NCBI GenBank assembly: GCA_963971425.1
Contig: OZ020517.1
Coordinates: forward strand, 12,464,501-12,528,500
Origin: Bryoerythrophyllum caledonicum
Lineage: Eukaryota; Streptophyta; Bryopsida; Pottiales; Pottiaceae
DNA length: 64,000 nt
Direction: 5' to 3'
The notes below the pieces were generated by a model that saw nothing but the letters and a program-made list of their open reading frames with translations, was not told the DNA's origin and ran no database searches. Shown here piece after piece: positions 11,046-22,289 of the stretch. Positions within the stretch are counted from its first letter, which is position 1. The number at the start of each line of letters is the position of its first letter. Made by a program: the position numbers and the translations under genes.

Positions 11046-12004
11046 ACAGTGAATTATCAAGGTTTCTAGCTCATGCATGTCTATTTTTGCTTCCCTCCGA
11101 GGGAGATTCGGCACCGAACATCGTAACCATGATCATTAATCAATTAAACTAGATAGCGAGAACGGCAACTTTAATGTCTGATGTTGATCAATATTCAAGT
11201 TCATCAGACCCATTGGTAACCACAACAGTTCATAAACATGACATAATCGACCTCAAGAACCACATAATAGATTGGTATTTTGAATGGATTCAAAGTTTGA
11301 TGGATTGAATCGGGTCCATGGCTTTGGTTGAACAACTGTGGATGTTATTGTCTGTGAATGAAAAACAAACGGAAATGAACTCTGTCGTTTGGTTGACGTT
11401 CTTGGATGAGCTGGTAGGGTTTTGTGTACGTATTATCCACGCCGCCGCTTTTATTGAAGCGGCGTTAGGATGGTGAGCGGGAGAGGTCGGAAGTGACAGG
11501 GGTTGACAAGCGACGGCAGGTATGTTCGGCAATGATTGATCAAACTGAAATTTAGATGTATAGAGCTTTAGATCGGTATCTCTTTCTGGAGCTTTGCAGA
11601 TAGTTGTCTTACTGCAAGGGCGTCATCCTGCGGCACTCCTTTCCTTCACCACTAAGTTGCATCAACGAATACGACGTGGAGATTTAAGAATGTTTGGATG
11701 TGGTAGCCAGTTCACAGGCTCCATCTCTGGAATCAAACCCGGATTGTATGTGACTGGACTTCGGTGGAGGTGCTTCGGCGCCGAAGCATGATCTTTGGCA
11801 CTGATGCATGTATCCTCTGGCGTATACATACATACTCCTCTACGTCAATGACTAAAACACAGATGGACTACTCTTCTCTTACGCATACTTACGATGTTTG
11901 TGTCTCCATTGTACCTTATTTAAGATGCCTCTTAATTTTTCATTTAATTTTAAACCTTCCTAATGGATTGTTTTTCAAACTTGTTGTAGGAGGTGATAAG
12001 CAAT
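11046..12004. other. Non-coding stretch upstream of the methyltransferase-like gene
   Basis: No convincing coding sequence was found. It contains two TTCGGCACCGAA-type palindromes (about 11106 and 11770). The sequence TTGTTGTAG at 11982-11990 looks like a splice acceptor just ahead of the ATG at 12005, so part of this may be an intron of a longer transcript. Confidence 0.35.
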
Positions 12005-15000
12005 ATGGAAGAATCCACACAGCTAATTTCAAATGCTGAAGTTCAAGTAAGTCATCTTTGTATTATAATGAATACTATTTTTTTAATAGTACACTTTGAT
12101 AGTATTAATGATATGAAACTTGACATTCTATTTATGGAATCAGGATTTGACAGATTTTGAAAATGAAGACTCCTACGACCTCAAATGTCCCAAGGGGCTT
12201 TTCGATTTCAAGGCGGGAGAACGAGCCAAGAGACATCAACAGAAGTCTGATTTTGTGCACGTCCTTTTTAGTATGAGTATTACACAAGGACGTTTTTATG
12301 TGCCTTTGTGTAGGATGATTCCACTACTAAGAGTTTGTCCATTGTAGGAGATTGATGTTGCTGCATTGGAGAGGCGTTTTGAGGGAGGCTATATTGTGGG
12401 GAATAGAGCTCTCTATATTTCCATCTTTGATGATCACGAAAAGACTCAAGATGTTTCTGAAGAAGTCAAGGCAGCTTGGAGTTCTCACTGGCGTGATGCT
12501 AATGAACGGTTCGTGGACCTTTTATGTTCGAATCCAGATTATGCTGCATTCCGTGGTAAGATGTTCTATGTGTCGGACGGCAACCACAAGTATTCTGCAT
12601 GGTGGCGCTTCATTAATGCAGAGCATGGAAATGATCCCCAATGGCATTACTCAGTCTTCAGCATAGTATTGGATCCCAAAGGGCATATTTCAACAATGCT
12701 TAACTATATGCATGATGTGAACTGGTAAGAATTTAATTCAATCATATATTTTGTCCTTTAGATTTTATTGTTATTATGCTCACAAATTCAAATTCACAGA
12801 TCTACACAAAACGATCACGTCAAGAACAGCTTGACTGCTAAATTGCAACGCATTCGTTACTATGGTGGATTGAAGTTGGAGGAATTTAAAGACCTTACTC
12901 CTGAAGAGTATCGCACTTGTCTTAAAGTGAAGAAAGCTAAACCATCTTGGTACCCGCTTACAATTAACGTATTCATATCATTTTTATTTCGTGTAAGTAA
13001 CTTGACTCTTCAATTTGACTTTCATTAATTTTAAATAACTTTTCACTTCAATGTTTATGATATACAAGTTATGTTTACAGCAAGACATTTCTCGTGCATC
13101 CAATGAAGCTGCTGATGAGTGCGAGAAGTCAACTCTAGATGAAGATAAATCTCCACAAGGTGCATGGGATGCGATGGCAGTTGCTATAAACGCAACAGTT
13201 AAAGCAATCAAATCTAAAGATTTTTAAAAATACCTTTCCGTTGCAAATCTTGACAACGGGGATGGTTATTTTGAAGAGGTATGTTTGCACTAATATCAAA
13301 TATAATCATAGCAAATATTACAACATAACCCTTTTTATGGTGTCTCATATTGTTATTTTAATGTCGTCATGGTGTGTAGATCAACTATCATTTCAGTCAC
13401 TTCAAAAAGACCGAGATGACAATCAAAAAATTGCAAAAGGTTGCCACTGCAGCTGTTGAGCCTCGTTTTAAAGCCAAATGGCTTCATTGGTGGAATTTGG
13501 GATCGACCCTTCAATCTTCATTTCGATTTCCAGGTGGAGATGTCAAAGAAACTGTGTTGGACTCGTGGCTGACCGGGCTACGTTTTGGGCTCAGCTATAA
13601 ACTAAACTTTTGTTGATTTTGTTCTTTAACTTTCAATGTTATTGTTTGACCTATTTCTTTGTTATAAATTCAGTTGGAAAACTTGTTCATTGTCGAGTTC
13701 GAGCGTCTTTCTTCGAAAGGAACCATTTTAGTGGATTGGCAAGCCTCTCCCATAATCATGAGGCCTGCTAATTATATTGAGAGGTGGCGCATTTTATTAT
13801 GGGACAAGGCATATTTATCATTTCTGCGCACAAGCATCAACCCTCATTTTCTCAAGAATTATCGGCTTGAAAGTCTACCAACTGGAGTCTTTGTTGTTAG
13901 CCATCTTGTCTACAGGTTTGAACTAAACTCTATCATTTCCTTTCAAGAATATTTAGTTATTGTTGATTTTATCATATTGAAACTGTGTTATATATTTTAA
14001 ACAATTGCATTGTTAGTACAGGTATGTCATGAGAGAACTTTTGCCTAAGAATGCACTTGAGGAGAACAACTGCCCTCCATTCTTTGCTACATGGGCTCAA
14101 CCTAACTCTGGTCTTTGCATCTTCATGGCAATTCAACAAAGGAAGTTCTCGGCAGCACACCTTGAAGGGGGTGCTTGGTACTTAGAGTGTCCCATTTCAT
14201 TTACCCCAGATGAAGAGTTGGAGTTTCGAATTAGCATACATGGCAACACCCATGTCTTACTAGTAGCAGAGGAAGAGGATGACATTATATTGCAGGGTCC
14301 TTCTTCATTACCTCTAGTTGAGACAGAAGATGGGACTTCGTCAAAAAAAAAAAGGTTGTCGAAGAAGGAGAAGGAAAAGCTTCAGGAAGAGACGGCAGCC
14401 CTTGCTGCAAAAGAACAAGCTGAAATTGTAGAGAAAGCAGTGGCAAATGCTCTTACGAAGGCGGCAACATCAAATCATCATGTATTAGATTCTTCTCTTG
14501 TGATGGATTCGTAGGCTGTAGGTTCTTGTTATTTGCAAACCTCTTGGAACGTGGCTGCGCAACGAAAGGCACGTCAACCTACAGCCTCTGGTTCTTATGT
14601 ACCACCTCCTGAGTCAACTGAGTCATTCATTCAAAATGCCTTAGTGTCCACTATTATGGATTTTTGGGGCTCAGTGGTGGTCAACATCCTCTTTGGGCAT
14701 CACTCCATGATTTTATATCTCGGGTATTTAATTTCTCCTTATCAATTTCAATATGTTTATATGATATCATTTGATTTCATTCTTTTCATTATTCATAATT
14801 TCTTCTATCAGGTTGGAGCAAGGAGGACCTGTCGTGTTTCCAATCCACAATGCAAACACACTGGAATTGATCTGATTGTTGTGGACATTCCAGAGAATTT
14901 GCCTATACTTGGAATATCAGTACCGAATACGGCCATTCCACCTAGGAATGTTAGGCCGGATAAATATATAGAGACGGTGTTTGAATTTGTTGATTTGTAC

Positions 15001-15485
15001 TTGCATGACGATGCCGCTCTCCTACTATTTCATGCAAATGATCGTGACGTCTTGTTTGAGGTGGAAGAGCTAGCAGAGACTTATAATTTCCGGCTTGAGC
15101 ACGATTGGTGGGCAATGAATGATCTTCCTTTAGCTTTGCCACGTAATTCCTCCTCCGCGATATGTTTACACTTTTCATTTTCTACAATCTGCATAGCATA
15201 TTAACTTTATAAGTCCTAATTCATTCTTATTTTGTTCTTGTAGTGTACTCGGTTCTGGGCTCAGTTATTTGTACGAGATGATCCAATCAAATCTCAATTC
15301 TTCTTCCGCTCGAGCATTGATGAACACGACACTTTCTACAATGTGGTAACGTCTGACACTCAACTTATGCATGAGAGTGTGCCATGGCGAGGGCCTCGAG
15401 AGAAAGGTTCTGATTTCATGCGGTTCTTCATTGAGGCAACATCAGAGGTTGGAGATATTATATTAGATTGGAATGCCTCCACTGG
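12005..15485 (+). pseudogene. Transposon cargo gene: ParB-like motif, coiled-coil linker, amino-DNA-methyltransferase-like C-terminus
   Basis: Exon 1 (12005-12046, MEESTQLISNAEVQ) joins exon 2 at 12144 in phase. Later exons cover 12348-12728, 12799-12992, 13081-13278, about 13379-13615, 13674-13915, 14023-14720, 14815-15143 and 15244-15485. Residues MFYVSDGNHKYSAWWRF fit the DGNHR-A signature of ParB/sulfiredoxin-type domains. A Lys/Glu/Ala-rich helix follows at about 14330-14470. The C-terminal part has a motif IV-like DLIVVDIPENLP and then GDIILDWNASTG, matching the G-D-x-x-L-D-x-x-A-x-x-G AdoMet motif I of N4/N6 DNA methylases in the permuted order. In-frame stops (TAA 13225-13227, TAG 14512-14514, a TAG at 12345-12347 unless intronic) and at least one frame change near 14660 mark it as decayed, and no exon after the AdoMet motif is recognisable. 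ParB-methylase fusions are known from phage and bacterial proteins. Function here is inferred. Confidence 0.55.
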
Positions 15486-16109
15486 TAATTCTTATTTGAC
15501 ACTAAATCTTCCATTTGATTTTTTAATGTGCTCAAGCTTTTATTTATTCAGTCAAGCCAGTTTTTTATTGACATTGATTTGCCAATTGGTAATTTTATCT
15601 TAGATTTCATTTATGCTTATCGCATTGTACCGTGTCCTTTAGGACTATTTCATTATATATTGATCTTCTTTTCTTCTCTTCATATAATGTTATAATGGTT
15701 TTACAATACCAATTTCACACTAGTAACTAGCACATACATTTATCTTCTATCTTACTAATTTACTCCCGCACTATCATGTTATCGAAAAAGAAATATATTT
15801 AACCATATTTTGAATCTTCATCTTATCAATCTTTATTTATTTTCACTTTTGAGTTTTTCTTTTTGTTAGTACTTGTAATATTTGAGCCCTTAATCCATAT
15901 AGTATTCAAAATTATGGTTAAAAAACCCTACATAGTACATGGTGACATCACTCTTTTTAATAAATGTTTATGATGATGTCAGTCCTAATGTCTATAAATA
16001 TACTAAGAAAATCCATTCGAAAGCAAACTTTTTCAAGTTTTTAAAAGTATCCCACGGTAATAGGGGCCCCTTTGTTCATTAAGTCTATGTAAAATCCTTA
16101 AAAGTTAGC
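15486..16109. other. Non-coding region inside the right end of the MULE-like element
   Basis: AT-rich sequence with no recognisable exon, MITE termini or RNA gene. It follows the last recognisable methyltransferase-like exon and precedes the right inverted repeat. Confidence 0.4.
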
Positions 16110-16395
16110 TCTCTTTCTCCGCTCACCGCTCTCCGCTCACCGCTCTCCGCTCACATACGAGCTTTCCCCATAATTAACCAACTTTTAAGCTATAAGCCAT
16201 ATTGTTCTACCTTATGTTCATAAAACTCCGCGTGAAATGACGTCCAATATTACTTGAAAATACAACCATTGTAAGCTACAATGTGGGTATGCCTTAAATT
16301 AATTATCGCCTTTACCGTAATTTGATACCACCACATGAATGGCTACAAATAGGTATCTGGCCTTTCAATCTTTGCCATGCCTTTATTGATCAATG
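16110..16395 (-). repeat. Right terminal inverted repeat of the large MULE-like element
   Basis: This is the inverted partner of 2690-2960. CCGCTCACCGCTCTCCGCTC at 16119-16138 and its repeats mirror the GAGCGG string of the left copy. Blocks GTTCTACCTTA (16204-16214) and CAATATTACTTG (16247-16258) mirror the outer left repeat. The outer end abuts a Tourist-like MITE, which may have removed or displaced the original terminus. Confidence 0.5.
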
Positions 16396-16402
16396 TGTAT
16401 AA

Positions 16403-16776
16403 GAGCATCTCTACACGGAGACAGAGAACCGGAACATTCAACGAATTTGGAGTTTTGCAAGGATAGAAAGTTGCACCCGAGACATCAAAACGGGGAAGCT
16501 TTATTTAATTTTAGAAGTTTTGGTGTAGGGCACAGAAAAAATCTCCTTGGATGGGGGAGTGCGCCATTTTTTGATGTTGGCGACTCACCCATACCCTCGC
16601 AACACGTGGCGCCGAGCCATTGGTGGTGGGAGGTGAAAGATAAAAGCGTCTTTTCGGAAAGAAAAATTCTCCGCTTGCAGTGCAAGCAAGCAAACGCCAA
16701 AGGCTAAACCACTCCTAGCGTCGAGAAGTTTTTCCGCCCTTGCGTGGAAAATTCCACGCCAGGAGTGGAGATGCTC
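16403..16776. mobile_element. Tourist-like (PIF/Harbinger) MITE, 374 bp
   Basis: It is flanked by TAA on both sides (16400-16402 and 16777-16779), the three-base duplication typical of PIF/Harbinger. Terminal repeats are GAGCATCTCTACAC and its mirrored partner GAGTGGAGATGCTC. The interior is GC-richer than its surroundings and has only chance open frames. A PIF/Harbinger transposase relic lies at 61881-62968, but common ends were not demonstrated. Confidence 0.8.
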
Positions 16777-17861
16777 TAATTCACGTAATGGAGATCTAAC
16801 GGACTCAACCTCCTCCATCCTTCTCTAGTGTCTTTCTGGTTTTTCTTCTGGATACATAACTTCTCATTTTTAACATCATTTGTCTGTTTCGCATTTTTCT
16901 TGTTCTTTTCTATTAAGATGATATATGATTATATTGATCATTTTTGTAATGTTTGGTTTATACAAGATTCTGTTTTAACCCCTAAAGGCCCAAGAGTCCC
17001 CTCAAGGGATTGTTGAAGGTTTGGGCAGGTTTCTATGGTGTCAATTTATAACATTCCTTTTTGAAATTTCAATTGTAGATAGACATTGCTAAAAACTTTG
17101 TGTGGGTCCAATTTTTTCCTAAATCTAACATTTTATGAAAAAGTTATAGGGTTTTGAATTTCAAATGGGGAGACCGAGCATGTCTGGCAACTCCAAAAAC
17201 TTTTGCTAGGACAATCTATTGAATGTGAGATTTTCAATACTAGCAAATAATATTATTTCCTTTCATATGGAAAAAAAAAATCCTCTTGTCTTAAGTGGAA
17301 AATAGCATAATAACCTAAGTCATACATTTTCACACATTGTCACACTTTGTTGGGCAAGGTACCAAAAAAACTTCTTCTTTTCCACATAAAACTTAGAGAT
17401 CTTCATATTTCTTACATTTTATTTTTTCTACTACAAGATGTGGTGTAAACCTTCTTACTGATCATTCAGATTATCATTCTAAAACCTATTTAGTTCACAA
17501 AAAAATATAATGTGAATTGGCAATTTTTGAACCTCCACCTCCTTGCACATATATACTGAATACGCTACACCCTTTCTTTACCTCTATAACTTGGTGTACA
17601 AGGAAATAACATCATGATTAACATGATGCTAATGTCTTTAGACCTTTTGTAGTGTAAAAATTTGACACCAAGCGAAGTCAAAGTGTGTTGATCCACTCAA
17701 AGCAAGGAAGAAAAAAAACGGTTTTCTCTACTTCAAACACTAATCTTTCAATCCATGCGGTCATAGTTTATGAAGTTTTGCGAGGATGTTAATAAATAAG
17801 TCTTAATATAGATCCTAAGGTTAGATGTAGAAATAAAAGGTTTTGATTACCTCATTATTCA

Positions 17862-17874
17862 TTGCACTAGAACA
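17862..17874 (+). repeat. LINE target-site duplication, 5' copy
   Basis: TTGCACTAGAACA is repeated exactly at 31682-31694, directly after the (TTC)n tail. The perfect 13-bp match marks the insertion as one event and fixes both ends of the LINE. Confidence 0.9.
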
Positions 17875-18482
17875 GAAGAGATCTTGAAGAAGGAGAATGA
17901 GCAGTTAGGCGCTCCGTAAATCCTGGTGAGAGGAGAACAATGACTTAGTCGCAGAGAACTGTGTTGCAGTCGGAGAGAGGTAGCTGGACTCGCCGAAGAA
18001 GCCCCTGTACACACAAATCTGCGACAGAAGCGAGGGATGCATGGAAGGGAGAGTGTTGGCGAGGGCTCCGCTTGGTCAGTGGAATGGTGTAGTTCGGCAG
18101 AGTTTCAGTATCGGATCTGCTCGTGGTAGCTCTGAAGCGTGGGACATAGGTGTTGGGGGTCAGATCTACGATCGCATGGAACTACTGCGTTAGACTACCG
18201 CCCAGATCCAAGCGGTACGGAACGGATCCATCCCCTCGCTAGCAGTCACTGTTTCTCCTCGAGCCAGGTCGACGCTACCGACAATAACAAGAGTTCAGGC
18301 TCAAGCTTTGCCGCTCTGCAGCACCTGCACATCGATCCAGGCTATCTCTAACCCTCCATCAGTTTTTGCATGCACATCTCTCACAGGCTTCGCACCCACA
18401 ATAGTATACACACACACATGTCCATCGATCCAGCACAACATACACTTTAGTTACCAGCTAAATAGGAATAGATTCAAAGTTT

Positions 18483-19154
18483 TTGGTAGAGCACTTTGCA
18501 CGCGGAAGCGCTGGCGAATTTTCAGCAGGGCTAACACATATAGATACAACGCTCAAAAGTTGTGCACGCAGTTTCAGGCAAGGAATCTCGACACCAGCAC
18601 CATACCAAAGAAACAACGAGCACCCCTCTCTGGCAGCAACTCAACTGAGTTCCAGCATCGAAGGCAACCTAGAAATAAACGAAAGAAAAAGTGCCGAAAC
18701 AAGTACAAAGAAGCGCAACCCCTCCTTGGGACCGAAGGAGAACAACACCGACACTTTTGTCGAGATCGCCCCGCCTACAGGTGCCGACCACCATCCACAC
18801 TCGAGCAGAAAGCCAACAACCGCCGAAACTGCAACCCGGTGCCGCTCCATCACCAAAAGCGAATTGCTCCCCGTCGCCAATTCTCAGCTATTCCGAAACC
18901 ATACCCTTGGAGCTCCAATCATCAACACTGAAGAATCATCATTAGAGAACGACTCACAGCTGCTGCACCGCTCACTCCACGAACCTAGAGCCGGCCAACT
19001 CCAAGCACCGAAGCTCACCACAGCTTCGAAAACAAAAGGTGCCATCACAGTGGAACAAAGGGAGCAAGCACAGTCGAAGATGGGCAGAAGGGCTCAAGAC
19101 GAGCGAGCGGAAGCAGAAAGTGTGGAGAAAATCCAAGTCATCACTCGAAGTTAA
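18483..19154 (+). CDS. Upstream ORF of the LINE (223 residues, no known domain)
   Basis: The ATG-initiated frame is open for 223 codons, rich in Ser, Thr, Glu and Lys, ending about 50 bp before the open frame of ORF1. No conserved motif is visible. A second overlapping frame (18308-18931) is also open, which hints at composition rather than selection. It could be a leader ORF or a part of ORF1 in another frame. Confidence 0.3.
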   Translation: MVEHFARGSAGEFSAGLTHIDTTLKSCARSFRQGISTPAPYQRNNEHPSLAATQLSSSIEGNLEINERKSAETSTKKRNPSLGPKENNTDTFVEIAPPTGADHHPHSSRKPTTAETATRCRSITKSELLPVANSQLFRNHTLGAPIINTEESSLENDSQLLHRSLHEPRAGQLQAPKLTTASKTKGAITVEQREQAQSKMGRRAQDERAEAESVEKIQVITRS

Positions 19155-19204
19155 ATCGGAGCAGCTCCAGTTCTCTCAACCTCCGCCCTTGCCAAAAAAG
19201 TGAC

Positions 19205-21298
19205 GTGAAGGCAAAAACCCAGCGGTCTCGAAAAAGAAGAGTCGAGCTGCGAACAACAGGTGATCCCTCACAAGGTCATCTCCAAACTGCAAGTGACTCC
19301 TCACAAGGTCTATCCCAACCTCGACAGCTATCTCTATTGACATTCAAGGTAAGTTCTCTACCTCTTGAAAATGGTATGGATTGGGTGAAGTTGGGGAAGA
19401 ACAAAGTGTGGGGTGATACAGGAAAAATCAGCTCAAAACGCAACAAAAAACAACAGCCAACAACCTCAACAAGAAGAAGTCAACAGAAGAGAGGAGTAGT
19501 AAGAAAGAGCACCAGAATCGCCACAACAACCAGGAGAGAAGATCTACGCAACTCACCTTCATCACCAAACCACAACCTCGACTCACCAGCCCCATCAAAT
19601 ACTCAGGTAAGTTTCTCTAACCAGCCCTATTGCTCCAGTTCCATCATCATGACAGGGAACGCTAGACGAAACCTGGAACTTGGAGATAATATGGACATAG
19701 AAACCCCAACGGAGAAGGAGGTGGCACACAAGGAGAGCATGGCCATAACATCGGGGGAAGACATCAACAGTAACAAGAAGATGAGATGCTCTCCAAATGG
19801 TGAAGGTATGCCTTCTATCTCAACTCCAGTTCTCTCTAACTTCAAATTCTGGTTAGGGTTCCAAGCCATGGACACCCTCGCTATGGAGGAGGGCAGTAAG
19901 GAGCGCTATAGTGGGGAATCGGTGGAAGGATTGATTGCAAGAGGCTTCAAGGCGGATGAAGCAGAAGAGGCTAGCAAGGCAAAAATGTCATTTCCTTATA
20001 TACCACAGGAGCTTTATCCGATGTCAAGGAGAGGAACGGTGGGTCAACACTATAATATCACTCAACTCCCATTTGACGTCAACATCAACAATGATACAGG
20101 TATGTCTAATGACTTCCACATTGCTATATATTTTGAACTTCCATCCTCCCCCCTCATGCATGATGACGTGAAGGATTTGGTATCTAGAAGGTTAGAAATA
20201 ATGAACATATCACTTGGAACGGACTTGATAGACCCTATAGCAATACACTGCCTTAGTCTCAAACAAGGGGGCAAGAAAGGTGTATGGGCTGGCATTATTA
20301 AACTTCATTTACTCAAACCCGAAATGGACGGAATCATGCTACTTAAGGGCTTGAGATACTTTATTCTCAATATTGATGGGCAAGACACTATTGGCAAAGT
20401 ATGCAAGACGTTCCACAATATCTCACGCAACACCAATCTATCGGTGAAAATCAAGAGTGATACATTGATAGGGACATCGGCGCACGCCCTTTTCAAAGAC
20501 ATAGTATTGAACAGCTTCAAGCGAGGACAAGAATTTGAGGTCACTGCGGTGCACAAGTACAAAGAGGATTCTCATGCATTTATTATGGCTACCACACCAC
20601 AACAGGCGGCTAAAATTCAACTACACCAGGTCACCACGCAACAGGAAATCATACAAGCCAAGCAAACCAAACCGAATGGGGGCAACACACAGGAGTCTAA
20701 GGCCAAAAAAGATGCATTGACACTTACTCTCTCCCCACTTCCCCTTCGAATGAGTACCTTGGAAGTTAGTGGTGGAATTCACAAGACTATGGGTGCTACC
20801 AATGTGAACTCCATTTGGTTTCACAAGGAAGTTAACAATCGCCACAATGGGAGTGTAAATGTACACTGCACAAACCCAATTGTTTATAAACAATTTGTGG
20901 GAAAGACTATTATGATAGGAGGAAACTATGTGGAATATGCCCCTCATCGCAGAAGCTTGAATGGAGTTGAACCCCCATCCGAGGAATTGATAAAGTCTTT
21001 TGGCTTTGGAGATATCAACACCGCAATTGTCAATACGGTGGAAACTTTCAAAATGCAAGAGGGACCATCCAACAACATCTCCAAGGAGGATATCGTAGAC
21101 ATAGTGGAGAAAGCAGTGGAAGAAAGCAACAAGAAGCTACATCAAGAAACCAGGGACTATGTTGACCAGAGACATGAGGAATTGGCAGAGAAATTGTTAA
21201 ACCTTGAAGAGAATTTGTCACTTGTCCTCACATCGTTGAAGGACGTCAATAGTCGCATGAAGAAACCTAGACTAGAAAACACACAGCCAAACCTGTAG
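19205..21298 (+). CDS. LINE ORF1 protein
   Basis: The frame is open for 697 codons; the first ATG in it is at 19376 (MDWVKLGKNKVWGDTGKISS), giving a 640-residue protein, which is the likelier start. The N-terminal third is basic and Ser/Thr-rich, as expected for nucleic-acid binding. The middle (about 20100-20640, IAIYFELPSSPLMHDDVKDL onward) is a folded domain of mixed strands and helices, possibly RRM-like. The C-terminus (21080-21280, IVEKAVEESNKKLHQE to NLEENLSLVLTSLKDVNSRM) is a predicted coiled coil for multimerisation. LINE ORF1 proteins coat the RNA as a chaperone. No CCHC knuckle is seen. It is intact, unlike ORF2. Confidence 0.75.
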   Translation: MKAKTQRSRKRRVELRTTGDPSQGHLQTASDSSQGLSQPRQLSLLTFKVSSLPLENGMDWVKLGKNKVWGDTGKISSKRNKKQQPTTSTRRSQQKRGVVRKSTRIATTTRREDLRNSPSSPNHNLDSPAPSNTQVSFSNQPYCSSSIIMTGNARRNLELGDNMDIETPTEKEVAHKESMAITSGEDINSNKKMRCSPNGEGMPSISTPVLSNFKFWLGFQAMDTLAMEEGSKERYSGESVEGLIARGFKADEAEEASKAKMSFPYIPQELYPMSRRGTVGQHYNITQLPFDVNINNDTGMSNDFHIAIYFELPSSPLMHDDVKDLVSRRLEIMNISLGTDLIDPIAIHCLSLKQGGKKGVWAGIIKLHLLKPEMDGIMLLKGLRYFILNIDGQDTIGKVCKTFHNISRNTNLSVKIKSDTLIGTSAHALFKDIVLNSFKRGQEFEVTAVHKYKEDSHAFIMATTPQQAAKIQLHQVTTQQEIIQAKQTKPNGGNTQESKAKKDALTLTLSPLPLRMSTLEVSGGIHKTMGATNVNSIWFHKEVNNRHNGSVNVHCTNPIVYKQFVGKTIMIGGNYVEYAPHRRSLNGVEPPSEELIKSFGFGDINTAIVNTVETFKMQEGPSNNISKEDIVDIVEKAVEESNKKLHQETRDYVDQRHEELAEKLLNLEENLSLVLTSLKDVNSRMKKPRLENTQPNL

Positions 21299-21559
21299 AG
21301 TTCAAAGACCTCAAGACACTAATAGATAGACCTCATTCATATGAGAGCCTTTGTGGGCAAAGTCTACAAACCAAGACTCGAGCAAAAAATGTGACCTTCA
21401 AAGACCACATAGTAATACATACATACCCCCTAGTATATTATACTATTCAATACAGTCTAGACTCTTCATACAATACTAGTATAGACTACATAGCTGAATT
21501 TCCCTACACATACTGTATTTCCTTCACGAATAAATACAAAAAAATATACATATATACAC

Positions 21560-21800
21560 ATTGGAACATATGTACGTATACGAACAAGTATACAGATACA
21601 ACGACATGTACACATACGAATACAGATAAATATGCGGATACGGAGACATATACAAATACAGATAAGAATACAAAGACAAATACATCTACAAGTACAGATA
21701 CGAATACAAGCATAAACACATGTACGCGAAAAAATACTAATACAAATACAAGTAAGGATATGGACACAGATACAGATATAAGTATAAATACTCAAACAAC
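21560..21800 (+). repeat. Degenerate hexamer array (AATACA/GATACG) encoding Thr/Asn/Asp
   Basis: Runs of six-base units such as AATACA, GATACG and AGTACA give a low-complexity peptide alternating Thr with Asn, Asp or Tyr (TNTDKYADTETYTNTDKNTK). A second block of the same type is at 23295-23530. They flank the 126-bp repeats, so the linker grew by repeat expansion. Confidence 0.8.
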
Positions 21801-22289
21801 AACTTATCAACCACCGCAAAAATCAATACACAAAATAGAAAAAATGATAATAATAATATACTACTTCTCACACAAACTAAGTAAAAATTCCAAAAAGAAA
21901 AGTATCAAAACCAAAATAAAAAATAAAAGGATGAAGAGAAAAGATGGAATTAAAATAAATAATAGAAGGAAGAAGAAAATAAGTATCATAACTACATATA
22001 ACAAAATAGGAAACAATATAAATGAAAACAATCATAAATTCTTTGTAATAAAGATACATAAGGGTAGAAGGGATTCTAAACCTAAAAACCATCAAAAGAC
22101 AAGGAATAATAAAATGGCTAAAAATAGTAAAATCAAGGAGAGTAAAAAGAGATGTAATAAATTAAATAAGAAGAAGATAGATATTTATAAAATTTCAAAG
22201 GTTTTAATTAGAGCAAGCAATATTAAAAATAAAATAACAAAAATGGAGAGGATATGTAAGAAGAAAATAAAGGGTAAAGTAGAAAACCA

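Larger units (their letters stand above)
2690..16395. mobile_element. Candidate large Mutator-like (MULE) DNA transposon with methyltransferase-like cargo
   Basis: Two roughly 270-bp segments, 2690-2960 and the reverse complement of 16110-16395, align by eye in the same order. Shared blocks include GTAGAAC, TTAAAA, TTAAT-ATGG and a distinctive string of GAGCGG/GAGAGCGG/GTGAGCGG units (2932-2958 and 16119-16155, opposite orientation). Identity looks like 60-65 %, so the element is old. Between them lie a minus-strand MULE/SWIM transposase (4581-8651) and a divergent plus-strand gene (12005-15485). Long terminal inverted repeats plus a SWIM-bearing transposase fit Mutator-like elements; no 9-11 bp target duplication could be confirmed because the exact ends are eroded. 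Nested MITEs, SINEs and minisatellites postdate it. The transposase call is firm; the outer boundaries and the grouping of both genes in one element are inference. Confidence 0.55.

Noticed and set aside
2690-16395. Polinton/Maverick or other virus-like large DNA element
   Set aside because: No DNA polymerase B, capsid or retroviral-type integrase was seen; the transposase is MULE-like with a SWIM finger.
18308-18931. 207-codon frame overlapping the LINE upstream ORF
   Set aside because: No motif and a competing overlapping frame; treated as a shadow within the LINE leader.
21466-21819. 117-codon Cys/Ile-rich minus-strand frame that looks membrane-like
   Set aside because: It is the antisense reading of the hexamer array in the LINE; regular repeats produce it.
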